Shown here one piece after another: positions 1 to 7,413 of a DNA stretch of 12,901 nucleotides (positions within the stretch are counted from its first letter, which is position 1; every line of letters starts with the position of its first letter). A program made the translations under genes and the position numbers. The notes beneath the pieces were generated by a model. That model was not told the origin of the DNA, made no database searches, and worked only from the letters and a program-made list of their open reading frames with translations. The stretch lies in NCBI GenBank assembly GCA_046094385.1, contig JBJTHJ010000035.1:1-12901 (forward strand). The letters run 5' to 3'. The stretch is from ZLKRG08 sp046094385 (lineage in GTDB: Bacteria; Actinomycetota; Actinomycetes; Nanopelagicales; Nanopelagicaceae).

Positions 1-699
1 ATCATCCACTTAGCCGGTGCTGGTGTGGGCGATAAGCGCTGGACCAAGAGGTACAAATCCGAAATCTTAAATTCTCGATTACTCGGAACTACTGCCATTG
101 CAAATGCAGTCGCGGCAGTCAAACCCAAAGTATTTATCTCCTCCTCTGCAATCGGTTGGTACGGAGAAACTGGCAACCGTGCAGTAACCGAAAGCGATCG
201 TGGGGGCGATGATTTTCTCTCTGCTGTTTGTCGCGAATGGGAGAGCGCAGCAGATTTAGCTGGAGACGTTCGCACCGCAAAGATCAGAACTGGTTTAGTT
301 TTAGATCCAACAGGTGGTGCACTCGGTCGAATGTTGCCACTATTCAAATTGGGACTTGGCGGAAAGCTCGGAAGTGGCAAACAATGGTGGTCTTGGATCA
401 CTTTGCATGATGAGCTACGCGCAATTCAATTTATCCTTGAAAATGAAAAGATCTCCGGTGCGGTAAATCTAACTTCGCCAAATCCAGTAACTAACCAAGA
501 GTTCACTTCGGCCTTAGCCAGAGCGCTTCGTCGCCCAGCTTTGTTGCCCGCCCCTGCCTTTGCTTTGAAATTAGCGCTTGGTGGTTTCTCAGTTGAGATT
601 CTCGGATCGAAGAAGGTATTACCAGGAGTATTGCAGGAGGCCGGTTTTAGCTTTGATTACCCGCATCTTGGACCAGCGCTAGATGCGCTGGCTAATTAA
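1..699 (+). CDS. TIGR01777 family NAD(P)-dependent epimerase-like protein, 5' truncated by window edge
   Basis: An open frame runs from base 1 to the TAA at 697-699 (232 codons), so the gene begins before the window; the GTG at 25 is internal. The frame opens with IIHLAGAGVGDKRW, the hallmark of TIGR01777 (YfcH/SulA-like) extended short-chain dehydrogenases, followed by SSSAIGWYGETG, which carries the SDR active-site Ser and Tyr region. The last ~55 residues (RRPALLPAP...) match the C-terminal DUF1731 domain. The family is usually about 300 residues, so roughly 65-70 residues, including the N-terminal Rossmann GxxGxxG loop, lie outside. Its exact substrate is unknown. In actinobacteria this gene commonly sits between the lipoylated E2 gene (sucB/dlaT) and lipB, so sucB may lie just to the left; here a minus-strand block separates it from lipB. 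Its 3' end overlaps the convergent FAD-oxidoreductase gene by 21 nt. Confidence 0.9.
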   Translation: MIHLAGAGVGDKRWTKRYKSEILNSRLLGTTAIANAVAAVKPKVFISSSAIGWYGETGNRAVTESDRGGDDFLSAVCREWESAADLAGDVRTAKIRTGLVLDPTGGALGRMLPLFKLGLGGKLGSGKQWWSWITLHDELRAIQFILENEKISGAVNLTSPNPVTNQEFTSALARALRRPALLPAPAFALKLALGGFSVEILGSKKVLPGVLQEAGFSFDYPHLGPALDALAN

Positions 700-1839
700 A
701 GTCTCCGCCGCTCTCCTACCTGATTTCAAAGCGCCATTTTGAGATGGCGATTCGCGCCAATCCCCAGCCAGAAAAATATTTTTAGCGATACGCACAGTAT
801 TTGGTAAACGATTTCCAACTCTCGCAAGCGGAAGCGCTGCTGGGATTTCATACTTGGCAATCAGATCCCAGTGTTGAGTCGATGTACCCCACATCGCAGA
901 TAGATGTCTACGCACTTCAGCCTCTGAAGTTCGTTGAATGGTGGTGGTCGATACCAGTGATCTACCTACCGGCGCATAATTTTTAACCATATTACTTATC
1001 ACGATCGAATTGACTACTGGACCTGCCTGTAAACCATCTAAAAGTAGATATGGATTCTCAGATGGCGCGCCATCTGGAATGTGATACCAGGTGATGCAAC
1101 CTACCTGTGGCGCTATTGATTCCATATCTAACAATTGTGCAGCCGTGCTGGAATCTGTCGCTACTATCAAATCATCGAAATTAATCTTGCCAGCAGAGGT
1201 CTTCAAATGGCCCTCTTTGATTGATTCAACTTGCGTTTCGAAGCGGACCTCTTGAAGTTTGCTAGCCATCTTTGTTGCCAACACCCCAACCCCATTAGCT
1301 GGTAAGCCCGGTCTTCCAGTTACAAAAGATTGAATCAGCTCTTTACCAACTGAAGCTTCGACTTCAGAAGGATCGGCTAAAAATACCCCTGTTAAAAAGG
1401 GTCGCAATACTCGATCATAAGTTCTTCCAAGTGGTTGTAACTGACTTGCGACCGAGACGCCTGACTTTGGACTCTTCGTTAAATATCCGATCAATCCCAA
1501 TTTCTCTTTTAATGAACCAGTCCGTGAATTAAGTGCGCTTGTTAAGTGGTGGCGCGGATCGCCCAAGAAGCTCTCTTCTCCTTCAATATTGATAGCAACC
1601 GCCCTGGGAGCCTCTATAAATTCAATCTCCTCGATTATTTGCAGACGCTTCAACTCTGGGTAGTTAGCATTTATCAGCTGAAATCCGCGATCTAGTATGA
1701 AGCCATCCAATACATCAGATGTGACTCGACCACCTGCTCTATCTGAAGCTTCGATTAAGATAACTTCGCGACCGGCGGCCTGCAAAGTTAGCGCTGCATT
1801 TAGCCCAGCAAGGCCTGCTCCAATAACTACTGCAGTCAT
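679..1839 (-). CDS. FAD-dependent oxidoreductase, flavin amine oxidase / phytoene-desaturase-like
   Basis: The 386-residue protein opens with a dinucleotide-binding fold: GAGLAG at residues 7-12, Glu30 for the FAD ribose, then ASDRAGGR at 31-38. DGFILDRGFQ (about 45-54) and RPFLTGVFLAD (146-156) are typical of the amine oxidase superfamily (Pfam PF01593). The C-terminal GDW (359-361) and SQNGALKSGRRAAE segment forms the second FAD contact. It should be a soluble or membrane-associated flavoenzyme; the substrate cannot be read from the sequence, and relatives act on amines, carotenoids or porphyrinogens. ATG at 1839 is favoured because GAGGAGG lies 9 nt upstream and the Rossmann motif starts right after it. 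It is the last gene of a three-gene minus-strand unit, 38 nt after the Gfo/Idh/MocA gene, and it converges on the TIGR01777 gene with a 21-nt overlap. Confidence 0.88.
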   Translation of the reverse strand: MTAVVIGAGLAGLNAALTLQAAGREVILIEASDRAGGRVTSDVLDGFILDRGFQLINANYPELKRLQIIEEIEFIEAPRAVAINIEGEESFLGDPRHHLTSALNSRTGSLKEKLGLIGYLTKSPKSGVSVASQLQPLGRTYDRVLRPFLTGVFLADPSEVEASVGKELIQSFVTGRPGLPANGVGVLATKMASKLQEVRFETQVESIKEGHLKTSAGKINFDDLIVATDSSTAAQLLDMESIAPQVGCITWYHIPDGAPSENPYLLLDGLQAGPVVNSIVISNMVKNYAPVGRSLVSTTTIQRTSEAEVRRHLSAMWGTSTQHWDLIAKYEIPAALPLARVGNRLPNTVRIAKNIFLAGDWRESPSQNGALKSGRRAAETLISQRI

Positions 1840-1848
1840 TTAGCTTCG

Positions 1849-1855
1849 CCTCCTC
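1849..1855 (-). promoter_or_regulatory. Ribosome binding site of the FAD oxidoreductase gene
   Basis: Read on the minus strand this is GAGGAGG, 9 nt before the ATG at 1839. It is the strongest Shine-Dalgarno sequence in the window. It implies independent initiation of the last gene of the unit rather than pure coupling to the gene before it. Confidence 0.75.
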
Positions 1856-1877
1856 AAATTTATGACTTTAAAAACTC

Positions 1878-2867
1878 TTAACTGAAATTTCGAGCTTGCT
1901 CAATTAGCTGGGCAACTTGAAGCGCCAACTCTTTTGAGACCGGTAACTGCCCGTCACCATTTAAAAACGAGTATAACTCGCGGTAGAAAGCTCCGTAATC
2001 TCCAGGTTCTGCTTCGATAGTTGATACTTCATCTCCTCTAAATAATTGCACCAAGGAGCGTTTATCTCCTTTTTCATAATTGCCACTTCTAAGTAACGCT
2101 TCCTGTGGATCTAGCTCGTTAATCAGCAATGCACCTTTACTTCCGAGCAATCTAGCCCTGGGACCAGGTGCGCCAGCTACTGCGCTTGCGGAGAGCGATG
2201 AGGTGACCCCGCTTTCGTGTTCAAGAACTATCAAAACATCATCATCTGATGCACCACGAACGTGATTCAATTTTGCAAATCTCAATTTAGCGCTACCAAA
2301 ACATTCAATTGCAGTTGAAATCAGATGCGACTGCAAATCAAGTAGCAGTCCTCCACCTTGGTTGGCGCTACTTTGCTCCCTCCAAGATTGCGCTGAGAGA
2401 TTTGGTCGGAATCTTTCAAATCGTCCATCGAAGCGATGTGCTTTACCAATTATGGATTCTTCTTTTAGTACTCGTTTTATTGTCAGAGTATCGCTATCCC
2501 AAAGTCGATTGAAATAGACCGTGATCGGCACGCCCTTGCTTTCAGAGTAATTGAAGAGTTCACGAGTGGCAGCGAGTGAGGTTGCCATCGGTTTATCTAC
2601 AACTACTGGGACCTTCGCATCTAAAGCCGCTTTAGCATTTACTTCATGCGCTGTGTTTATTGAAGCAACGACTGCTAGCTCTAAATCTTGGGCTAATAAC
2701 TCCGCACCATCTTTGCAGATCTTTGCATTTGGGAAATCTTGGAGCGCATAGTTTTGACGCTCTGGGTTGCTAGTTTGAATAGCCACAACTTCAAAACCAG
2801 CCGCTTTGAGAAATGGCGCATGGAAGTACCTTCCTGCTAGGCCATAACCAAAGATTCCAGCGCGCAT
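1878..2867 (-). CDS. Gfo/Idh/MocA family NAD(P)-dependent oxidoreductase
   Basis: The 329-residue protein has the two-domain layout of the family. The N-terminal Rossmann fold carries GYGLAG at residues 7-12. The nicotinamide and sugar-contact motif is DKP at 91-93, a conservative change from the usual EKP. The C-terminal alpha/beta domain has GGGLLLDLQSHL (about 171-182), with Asp177 and His181 at the expected catalytic positions; a Gln replaces the common Gly of DLGSH. Relatives oxidise or reduce sugars, inositols, biliverdin or other cyclic alcohols, but the substrate here is unknown. Length is normal for the family. The ATG abuts the TAA of the upstream MMPL gene with no spacer (2868/2867), so the two are very probably translationally coupled. 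The FAD oxidoreductase follows 38 nt downstream. Confidence 0.9.
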   Translation of the reverse strand: MRAGIFGYGLAGRYFHAPFLKAAGFEVVAIQTSNPERQNYALQDFPNAKICKDGAELLAQDLELAVVASINTAHEVNAKAALDAKVPVVVDKPMATSLAATRELFNYSESKGVPITVYFNRLWDSDTLTIKRVLKEESIIGKAHRFDGRFERFRPNLSAQSWREQSSANQGGGLLLDLQSHLISTAIECFGSAKLRFAKLNHVRGASDDDVLIVLEHESGVTSSLSASAVAGAPGPRARLLGSKGALLINELDPQEALLRSGNYEKGDKRSLVQLFRGDEVSTIEAEPGDYGAFYRELYSFLNGDGQLPVSKELALQVAQLIEQARNFS

Positions 2868-4991
2868 TTACTCTGCCATTTTGGCTGGCCACCAGATGCG
2901 ATTGCCCAAATAATGCACAATCGCAGGGACCAGTAATGAACGAACTACCAAAGTATCTAGAAGTACTCCAAAGGCGACTGCGAACGCAATTTGAGCTAGC
3001 GCAACTAATGGAAGCACTCCAAGTACTGTAAAGGTGGCTGCTAACACCACACCTGCTGAAGTGATCACGCCACCAGTAACTGTGACACCTTTGATGGTTC
3101 CTGCCTTTGTTCCAATCTTGAGCGCTTCTTCTCTAACGCGAGTCATCAAGAAGATGTTGTAATCGATACCAAGTGCTACCAAGAAGACGAAGGTAAAGAG
3201 CGGGAAGGAGGTATCTGCTCCTGGGAAGTCAAAGAGATGGTTAAAGACCAAGGCAGAGGCACCTAAGGTTGCAATAAAGGAGAGGACCACGGTTAGCAAT
3301 AAGAGTACGGCTGCCAAGATGCTTCGTAGTAGCAGAGCCAAAATGATTGCGATGATTACCAGAACGATTGGAATGATTAGATTTCGATCGTGCCTTGCAG
3401 CCACATCTACATCATAAAAAGTTGCGCTAATTCCACCGACCAAAGCTTCGCTATCTACCTGCTTAACAGCTTCGCGAATTACTGGAACCAATTCACGCGC
3501 CTCTCCGGAATCTGCCGGAACCGAGAGCGTGGCATCGATAACAACTTTGCCATCCACCACTTTGGTAAGAGCTGGGTTCTCTGGCGAACTCACAAATTTA
3601 GCCTCAGCTACATCCTTAATCTCTTTAACCGCTGCGATTGCGTTATCGGCTTTATCTGCAGAAACTAGAATTTGAGTAGGTTGGCTCTGACCACCCGGGA
3701 AGTGTTGTAGAAGCAACTCTTGTCCAACCAAAGATTTCGGCTTATTTGTAAAACCTTCTAAAGTTGAAATTCCATCGGCCTTTAAAGTGGTGGCAAAGCC
3801 TGCCATGATCACCAAAAGCGCTCCCGTAGCGATCATGTATTGCTTCGGTTTAGCTGCAGTGGAGGCTGCGACCTTTGACCAGATTCCAGTTAACTTCTCA
3901 TCTAAATCATCATGGCGAGGGATGCGTGGCCAGAAAATCCATCTACCAAAGATCACTAGAATCGCTGGAAGCAGAGTCAACATAGTGAACATCGCAGAGA
4001 CGATGCCGATGGCCCCAACTGGACCAAGGGAGCGATTGTTATTTAACTGACTCAACATTAAAACTAGCAGACCGATGGTCACTGTGGAGCCAGATGCAAT
4101 GATTGGCTCTACCACACCACGAAGTGCAATTCGCATCGCATCATATTTTGAATCGTGGTGGTGTAGCTCTTCTCGGTATCGAGCGATAAGTAGCAATGCG
4201 TAATCAGTAGCGGCACCGATCACAAGCACTGAGAGAATGCCTTGGGATTGTCCATCTAATGTCAGAATCTCATTCTTTGCCAGCACATAAATGACGGCCC
4301 CAGCTAGCGCCTCTGCAAAGACTGCGCAAAGTAGTGGGAAGAACCAGAGAATTGGAGAGCGATAGACCACGATCAAGATCAATCCCACGATTGCTAAGGT
4401 CCAAAGAAGCAAAGTGGAATCGATGCCACCAAAAGCTTTGAATAGATCTGCAAAGATCGCTGCAAAGCCAGTAACGTGCGATTCTAGCGCGCCAGATTTG
4501 GCAAACTCTTCGCTGTAATTTCGAATTGAATCAATCACCAACGGCAGAGCTGGTTCCTTGCCAATCTGATCTGCAATCTTGGCAGAATCAAATGCAATCG
4601 AGCCTAAGATCGCTTTTCCATCTTGCGATGGGAAAGCCACCAAAGGCGTGCCTGGCACCAAGTATTCGCCGATTAATTTCCCTTGGCCATCCTCGACTTC
4701 CTTACTTGGAATGGTCTGCAAGAATTCATTTGCTGCAGCAACTTTTTGACCATCAACTTCGCCGATGTATAGAACAAGTGCTGGAATTGCACGATCAGTA
4801 TTAGGGTTGAATTTTTGATAAGCCTCATTGAATTTCGAAGATTCTGCGTTCTTTGGCAAGAAGTCCGAGTTATCGTTCTTTTGCACCGATGATAATTTTC
4901 CAAAGACCGGGCCAGCAGCTCCGGAGATACCCATCCAGATGATTACAGTGATAATTGCAAGCCAGAGCGGTTTACGGCCTTTGATACGCAT
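2868..4991 (-). CDS. MMPL family RND-type transporter
   Basis: The 707-residue protein is a duplicated RND/MMPL exporter (Pfam PF03176 twice). Each half has one leading membrane helix (about 9-29 and 384-402), a periplasmic or extracytoplasmic loop (about 30-190 and 403-535), then a bundle of about five helices (about 192-352 and 538-698). The paired intramembrane Asp-Tyr motifs expected for proton relay are at 263-264 (ATDYALLL) and 610-611 (GIDYNIFL). Size fits the short actinobacterial MMPL exporters of the ActII-3 type rather than the ~950-residue mycobacterial MmpL3. It probably drives proton-coupled export of a lipid or hydrophobic small molecule. The ATG at 4991 has GGGAG 6 nt upstream (4998-5002). 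It is the first gene of the minus-strand unit, divergent from lipB, with probable operators in its promoter. The substrate is not determinable. Confidence 0.93.
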   Translation of the reverse strand: MRIKGRKPLWLAIITVIIWMGISGAAGPVFGKLSSVQKNDNSDFLPKNAESSKFNEAYQKFNPNTDRAIPALVLYIGEVDGQKVAAANEFLQTIPSKEVEDGQGKLIGEYLVPGTPLVAFPSQDGKAILGSIAFDSAKIADQIGKEPALPLVIDSIRNYSEEFAKSGALESHVTGFAAIFADLFKAFGGIDSTLLLWTLAIVGLILIVVYRSPILWFFPLLCAVFAEALAGAVIYVLAKNEILTLDGQSQGILSVLVIGAATDYALLLIARYREELHHHDSKYDAMRIALRGVVEPIIASGSTVTIGLLVLMLSQLNNNRSLGPVGAIGIVSAMFTMLTLLPAILVIFGRWIFWPRIPRHDDLDEKLTGIWSKVAASTAAKPKQYMIATGALLVIMAGFATTLKADGISTLEGFTNKPKSLVGQELLLQHFPGGQSQPTQILVSADKADNAIAAVKEIKDVAEAKFVSSPENPALTKVVDGKVVIDATLSVPADSGEARELVPVIREAVKQVDSEALVGGISATFYDVDVAARHDRNLIIPIVLVIIAIILALLLRSILAAVLLLLTVVLSFIATLGASALVFNHLFDFPGADTSFPLFTFVFLVALGIDYNIFLMTRVREEALKIGTKAGTIKGVTVTGGVITSAGVVLAATFTVLGVLPLVALAQIAFAVAFGVLLDTLVVRSLLVPAIVHYLGNRIWWPAKMAE

Positions 4992-5004
4992 TGATTTCTC
5001 CCAA

Positions 5005-5019
5005 AGATCTAACAGATCT
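5005..5019. promoter_or_regulatory. AGATCT dyad, possible operator of the MMPL unit
   Basis: AGATCT-AAC-AGATCT forms a 6-bp dyad with a 3-nt centre. Each half is itself a palindrome, so it is also a direct repeat. It lies between the predicted -10 of the MMPL promoter (5021-5026) and the GGGAG ribosome site (4998-5002), about where transcription would begin, a position suited to repression. This is inference from position and symmetry only. Confidence 0.35.
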
Positions 5020-5020
5020 C

Positions 5021-5049
5021 TTTATATTGATTAATTGATTAATGCTTAA
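5021..5049 (-). promoter_or_regulatory. Predicted promoter of the MMPL / Gfo-Idh-MocA / FAD oxidoreductase unit
   Basis: On the minus strand a -35-like TTAAGC (5044-5049) and a -10-like TATAAA (5021-5026) are separated by exactly 17 nt. The -10 is good and the -35 weak. The transcript would start about 5010-5015 and have a short leader with the GGGAG site. Confidence 0.45.
5027..5042. repeat. Tandem TTGATTAA repeat in the MMPL promoter, possible operator
   Basis: Two perfect, directly abutting copies of TTGATTAA occupy the spacer between the predicted -35 and -10 of the MMPL promoter; the surrounding ATTAATTGATTAAT is nearly palindromic. A repressor bound here would block RNA polymerase, as TetR- or MarR-type regulators of efflux genes often do. 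No regulator gene is present in the window, so the binder is unknown. Confidence 0.4.
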
Positions 5050-5103
5050 TTCTAGCTACTGGTGAGCCTAGATACGGGATTTCTATCCATCTAAAATTGC
5101 AAT

Positions 5104-5109
5104 TAGGCT
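5104..5109 (+). promoter_or_regulatory. -10 hexamer of lipB, leaderless-type
   Basis: TAGGCT (TANNNT) ends exactly 6 nt before the GTG start of lipB, so the transcript would begin at or next to the start codon. There is no Shine-Dalgarno sequence in front of the gene. The same TAGGCT at the same distance precedes the RDD gene. No clear -35 is visible. Confidence 0.5.
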
Positions 5110-5115
5110 CTCTCT

Positions 5116-5781
5116 GTGGCCATAGAAGTAGCCGAAATCTCACTCACCCACCTGGGTTTAATGGAGTATGAACCATGTTGGCAACTTCAGAGAAAAGTTC
5201 ATGATGAGGTTGTGGCAGGAAGTAGAGCCAATACTTTGCTTTTGGTTGAACATCCATCAGTTTTCACTGCCGGTAGAAGAACCGATCCAATGGAACGGCC
5301 GCAAGATGGTACCCCCGTAATTGATGTTGATCGTGGCGGGAGAATCACTTGGCATGGACCAGGACAGATTGTCGGTTATCCAATAATTAAATTAGCTAAA
5401 CCAAATGAAGTAGTTGGGTTTGTACGTGTTTTAGAAGATGCATTGATTAAAACTCTAAAAGAGTTTGAAATAACTGGCATCTCAATTTCTGGAAAAACCG
5501 GAGTTTGGATCAAAGATTCCAACGAACGAAAAATCGCAGCGATCGGAGTGCGAGTTGCCAAAGGCGTCACCATGCATGGATTTGCACTCAATGTAAACCC
5601 TGATTTAAGTAACTTCGGTCGAATCATCCCGTGCGGGATGCCGGATGCTGAGACCACCAGCATGGTTAAAGAATTAGCTTTACTTGGCAAAGAGCTAAAT
5701 CTCTCCATCGCCGAAGTCACACCAATTCTAGAAAAACACCTGGTTTTGGCCCTTGGAAAGATAAGTAAACTACAGCCATGA
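5116..5781 (+). CDS. lipB: Octanoyltransferase LipB (lipoyl(octanoyl) transferase)
   Basis: LipB moves the octanoyl group from acyl carrier protein to the lipoyl-domain lysine of 2-oxoacid dehydrogenases or the glycine cleavage H protein, the first step of cytoplasmic lipoate biosynthesis. The 221 residues have all family motifs: VEHPSVFTAGRRT (44-56), RGGRITWHGPGQ (73-84), the catalytic Lys139 in KIAAIG, HGFALNVNPDL (154-164), and the catalytic Cys173 in IIPCGMPDAETTSM. Length is normal. The GTG start is preferred to the later ATG at 5161 because the family's usual N-terminal ~15 residues precede the LGLMEYE segment, and a -10 hexamer sits 6 nt upstream. The stop overlaps the lipA start in ATGA (4 nt), so lipB and lipA are translationally coupled. 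The gene is divergent from the MMPL unit. Confidence 0.97.
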   Translation: MAIEVAEISLTHLGLMEYEPCWQLQRKVHDEVVAGSRANTLLLVEHPSVFTAGRRTDPMERPQDGTPVIDVDRGGRITWHGPGQIVGYPIIKLAKPNEVVGFVRVLEDALIKTLKEFEITGISISGKTGVWIKDSNERKIAAIGVRVAKGVTMHGFALNVNPDLSNFGRIIPCGMPDAETTSMVKELALLGKELNLSIAEVTPILEKHLVLALGKISKLQP

Positions 5782-6698
5782 CGTTGGCACCAGAAGGGCG
5801 CAAGCTACTTCGCATCGAGGCTCGTAACGCCGAAGTTCCAATCGAACGTAAACCTGAGTGGATTAAGACTCGCGCCAAAATGGGGCCGGAGTACACCCAA
5901 TTGCGTTCATTGGTGGTCAACGAAGGTTTACATACCGTCTGCCAGGAAGCGGCATGTCCAAATATTTTCGAGTGCTGGGAAGATCGTGAAGCTACATTTT
6001 TAATTGGTGGCGATCGCTGCACCCGCCGTTGCGATTTCTGCAATATCGATACCGGAAAACCACTTCCCCTTGATCGCGATGAACCTAGAAGAGTTGCGGA
6101 ATCTGTCAGAACTATGCAACTTCGTTATGCCACGATTACTGGTGTTACCCGCGATGACCTAGAGGATGAAGGCGCTTGGTTATATGCAGAGACCATCAGG
6201 AAAGTACACGAATTTAATCCAGGTACCGGTGTAGAGATGTTGGCGCCAGATTTCAGCGGCAAGGCTCAGCTATTGCAAGAGGTTTTTTCTGCGAAACCTG
6301 AGGTATTTGCGCATAACTTGGAGACGGTCCCAAGAATCTTCAAACGAATTCGCCCAGCGTTCTCTTACGAACGTTCTCTGAATGTGATCACATTGGCGAA
6401 GGAATATGGCTTGATCACCAAATCAAATTTGATCCTAGGTATGGGCGAAGAGCGTGCCGAGATTTCACAAGCTTTAAAAGATCTATATTCGGCAGGCTGC
6501 GATTTGGTGACGATCACTCAATACCTTCGACCAACTGCAAAGCACCATCCGATCTCACGTTGGGTAAAGCCCAATGAGTTCGTGGAGTTGGCCGATGAGG
6601 CAAAAAACCTAGGATTTAAAGGTGTCATGAGCGGACCTTTAGTTCGCTCAAGTTACCGCGCTGGACGTCTGTACCGCGAAGCCTCCGAAGGAAGATAA
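5778..6698 (+). CDS. lipA: Lipoyl synthase LipA, radical SAM enzyme
   Basis: LipA inserts two sulfur atoms into the protein-bound octanoyl chain made by LipB, consuming its auxiliary 4Fe-4S cluster and two S-adenosylmethionine molecules. The 306 residues contain the auxiliary-cluster cysteines C55, C60 and C66 (CQEAACPNIFEC), the radical SAM CxxxCxxC triad C81, C85 and C88 (CTRRCDFC), and the C-terminal RSSYRAG (290-296), whose serine completes the auxiliary cluster. The segment DDLEDEGAWLYAETIR is typical of actinobacterial LipA. All key residues are intact and the length is slightly shorter than many actinobacterial homologues. Its ATG overlaps the lipB stop by 4 nt, and its TAA overlaps the plsC ATG by one base (TAATG), so it sits in a tightly coupled unit. 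Confidence 0.98.
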   Translation: MTLAPEGRKLLRIEARNAEVPIERKPEWIKTRAKMGPEYTQLRSLVVNEGLHTVCQEAACPNIFECWEDREATFLIGGDRCTRRCDFCNIDTGKPLPLDRDEPRRVAESVRTMQLRYATITGVTRDDLEDEGAWLYAETIRKVHEFNPGTGVEMLAPDFSGKAQLLQEVFSAKPEVFAHNLETVPRIFKRIRPAFSYERSLNVITLAKEYGLITKSNLILGMGEERAEISQALKDLYSAGCDLVTITQYLRPTAKHHPISRWVKPNEFVELADEAKNLGFKGVMSGPLVRSSYRAGRLYREASEGR

Positions 6699-7402
6699 TG
6701 GCTGAGTTGGTCTATCCCCCAGTTATTGGATTGTTCAAACTGGTCTGGAGAGGCTTAGATATCCAGTTTCATTTTGAAGGCCAAGATAATCTTCCTAAAA
6801 AAGGTGGCGCAGTAATTGCCAGCAATCACGTCAGTTACTTGGACTTTGCATTTATCGGTACCGGTGCGTTACATCTAAAACGCTACATCCGATTCATGGC
6901 CAAAAAGGGCGCATTCGATAACAAGATCGCTGGGCCACTTCTGCGCGGTATGAAACATATTTCAGTCGATCGTGACAATGGTGGCGCATCCTTTGTGGCA
7001 GCGCTTAAAGCTCTGCGAAGCGGCGAGATAGTTGGAATTTTCCCTGAAGCTACGATCAGCCAATCTTTTGAGATCAAAGGTATGAAATCTGGTGCAGTAC
7101 GTCTAGCTATTGGTGCGCAAGTTCCAATAATCCCGGTTGTAATTTGGGGTTCCCAGAGAATTTGGACCAAAGGCGTGCCACGTGATTTCCGACGAAAGTC
7201 AATCCCAATTCATATTGCTTATGGAGAGCCGATCTATTTTGCTAAGGATGCAGATGTTGATGCATCTGAGAGCTTATTGCGCGAGAGCATGATTGCGATG
7301 CTGCATAAGGTTCAAGAAAGCTATCCAGATAGCCATGTTGGAGAACGATGGGCGCCTCAGCGCTTAGGCGGAACTGCGCCAGCTCCTGCAGTTGAAGGGT
7401 AA
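6698..7402 (+). CDS. 1-acyl-sn-glycerol-3-phosphate acyltransferase family protein (PlsC-like)
   Basis: The 234-residue protein belongs to the LPLAT/PlsC acyltransferase superfamily, which acylates lysophosphatidic acid to phosphatidic acid at the membrane. Visible motifs are the catalytic NHVSYLD (His44 and Asp49, HX4D), GxxxVDRDN around 84-94 (block II), FPEAT (115-119; Glu117 retained, the usual Gly replaced by Ala), and VPIIPVVIWG (142-151, block IV). There is no clear transmembrane segment beyond a hydrophobic N terminus. Exact acyl acceptor and donor are not determinable. It is fused to the lipoate operon by TAATG overlap with lipA. In the typical actinobacterial order DUF4191 follows lipA directly, so this gene looks inserted. 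It shares no pathway step with lipoate synthesis, except that both draw on acyl-ACP or fatty acyl pools. Confidence 0.92.
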   Translation: MAELVYPPVIGLFKLVWRGLDIQFHFEGQDNLPKKGGAVIASNHVSYLDFAFIGTGALHLKRYIRFMAKKGAFDNKIAGPLLRGMKHISVDRDNGGASFVAALKALRSGEIVGIFPEATISQSFEIKGMKSGAVRLAIGAQVPIIPVVIWGSQRIWTKGVPRDFRRKSIPIHIAYGEPIYFAKDADVDASESLLRESMIAMLHKVQESYPDSHVGERWAPQRLGGTAPAPAVEG

Positions 7403-7413
7403 ACTCCACCACT

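Noticed and set aside
1878..2867. Unusual DKP and DLQSH motifs as signs of an inactive Gfo/Idh/MocA enzyme
   Set aside because: Lysine, proline, the Asp and the His are retained, and Asp for Glu is a known conservative variant, so loss of activity is not supported.
4673..4903. 76-codon minus-strand open frame inside the MMPL gene
   Set aside because: It lies in another frame of a well-supported MMPL coding region, has no ribosome site or family resemblance, and looks like a shadow.
5376..5720. 114-codon minus-strand open frame antisense to lipB
   Set aside because: lipB carries all catalytic motifs on the plus strand; the antisense frame shows no domain or start signal.
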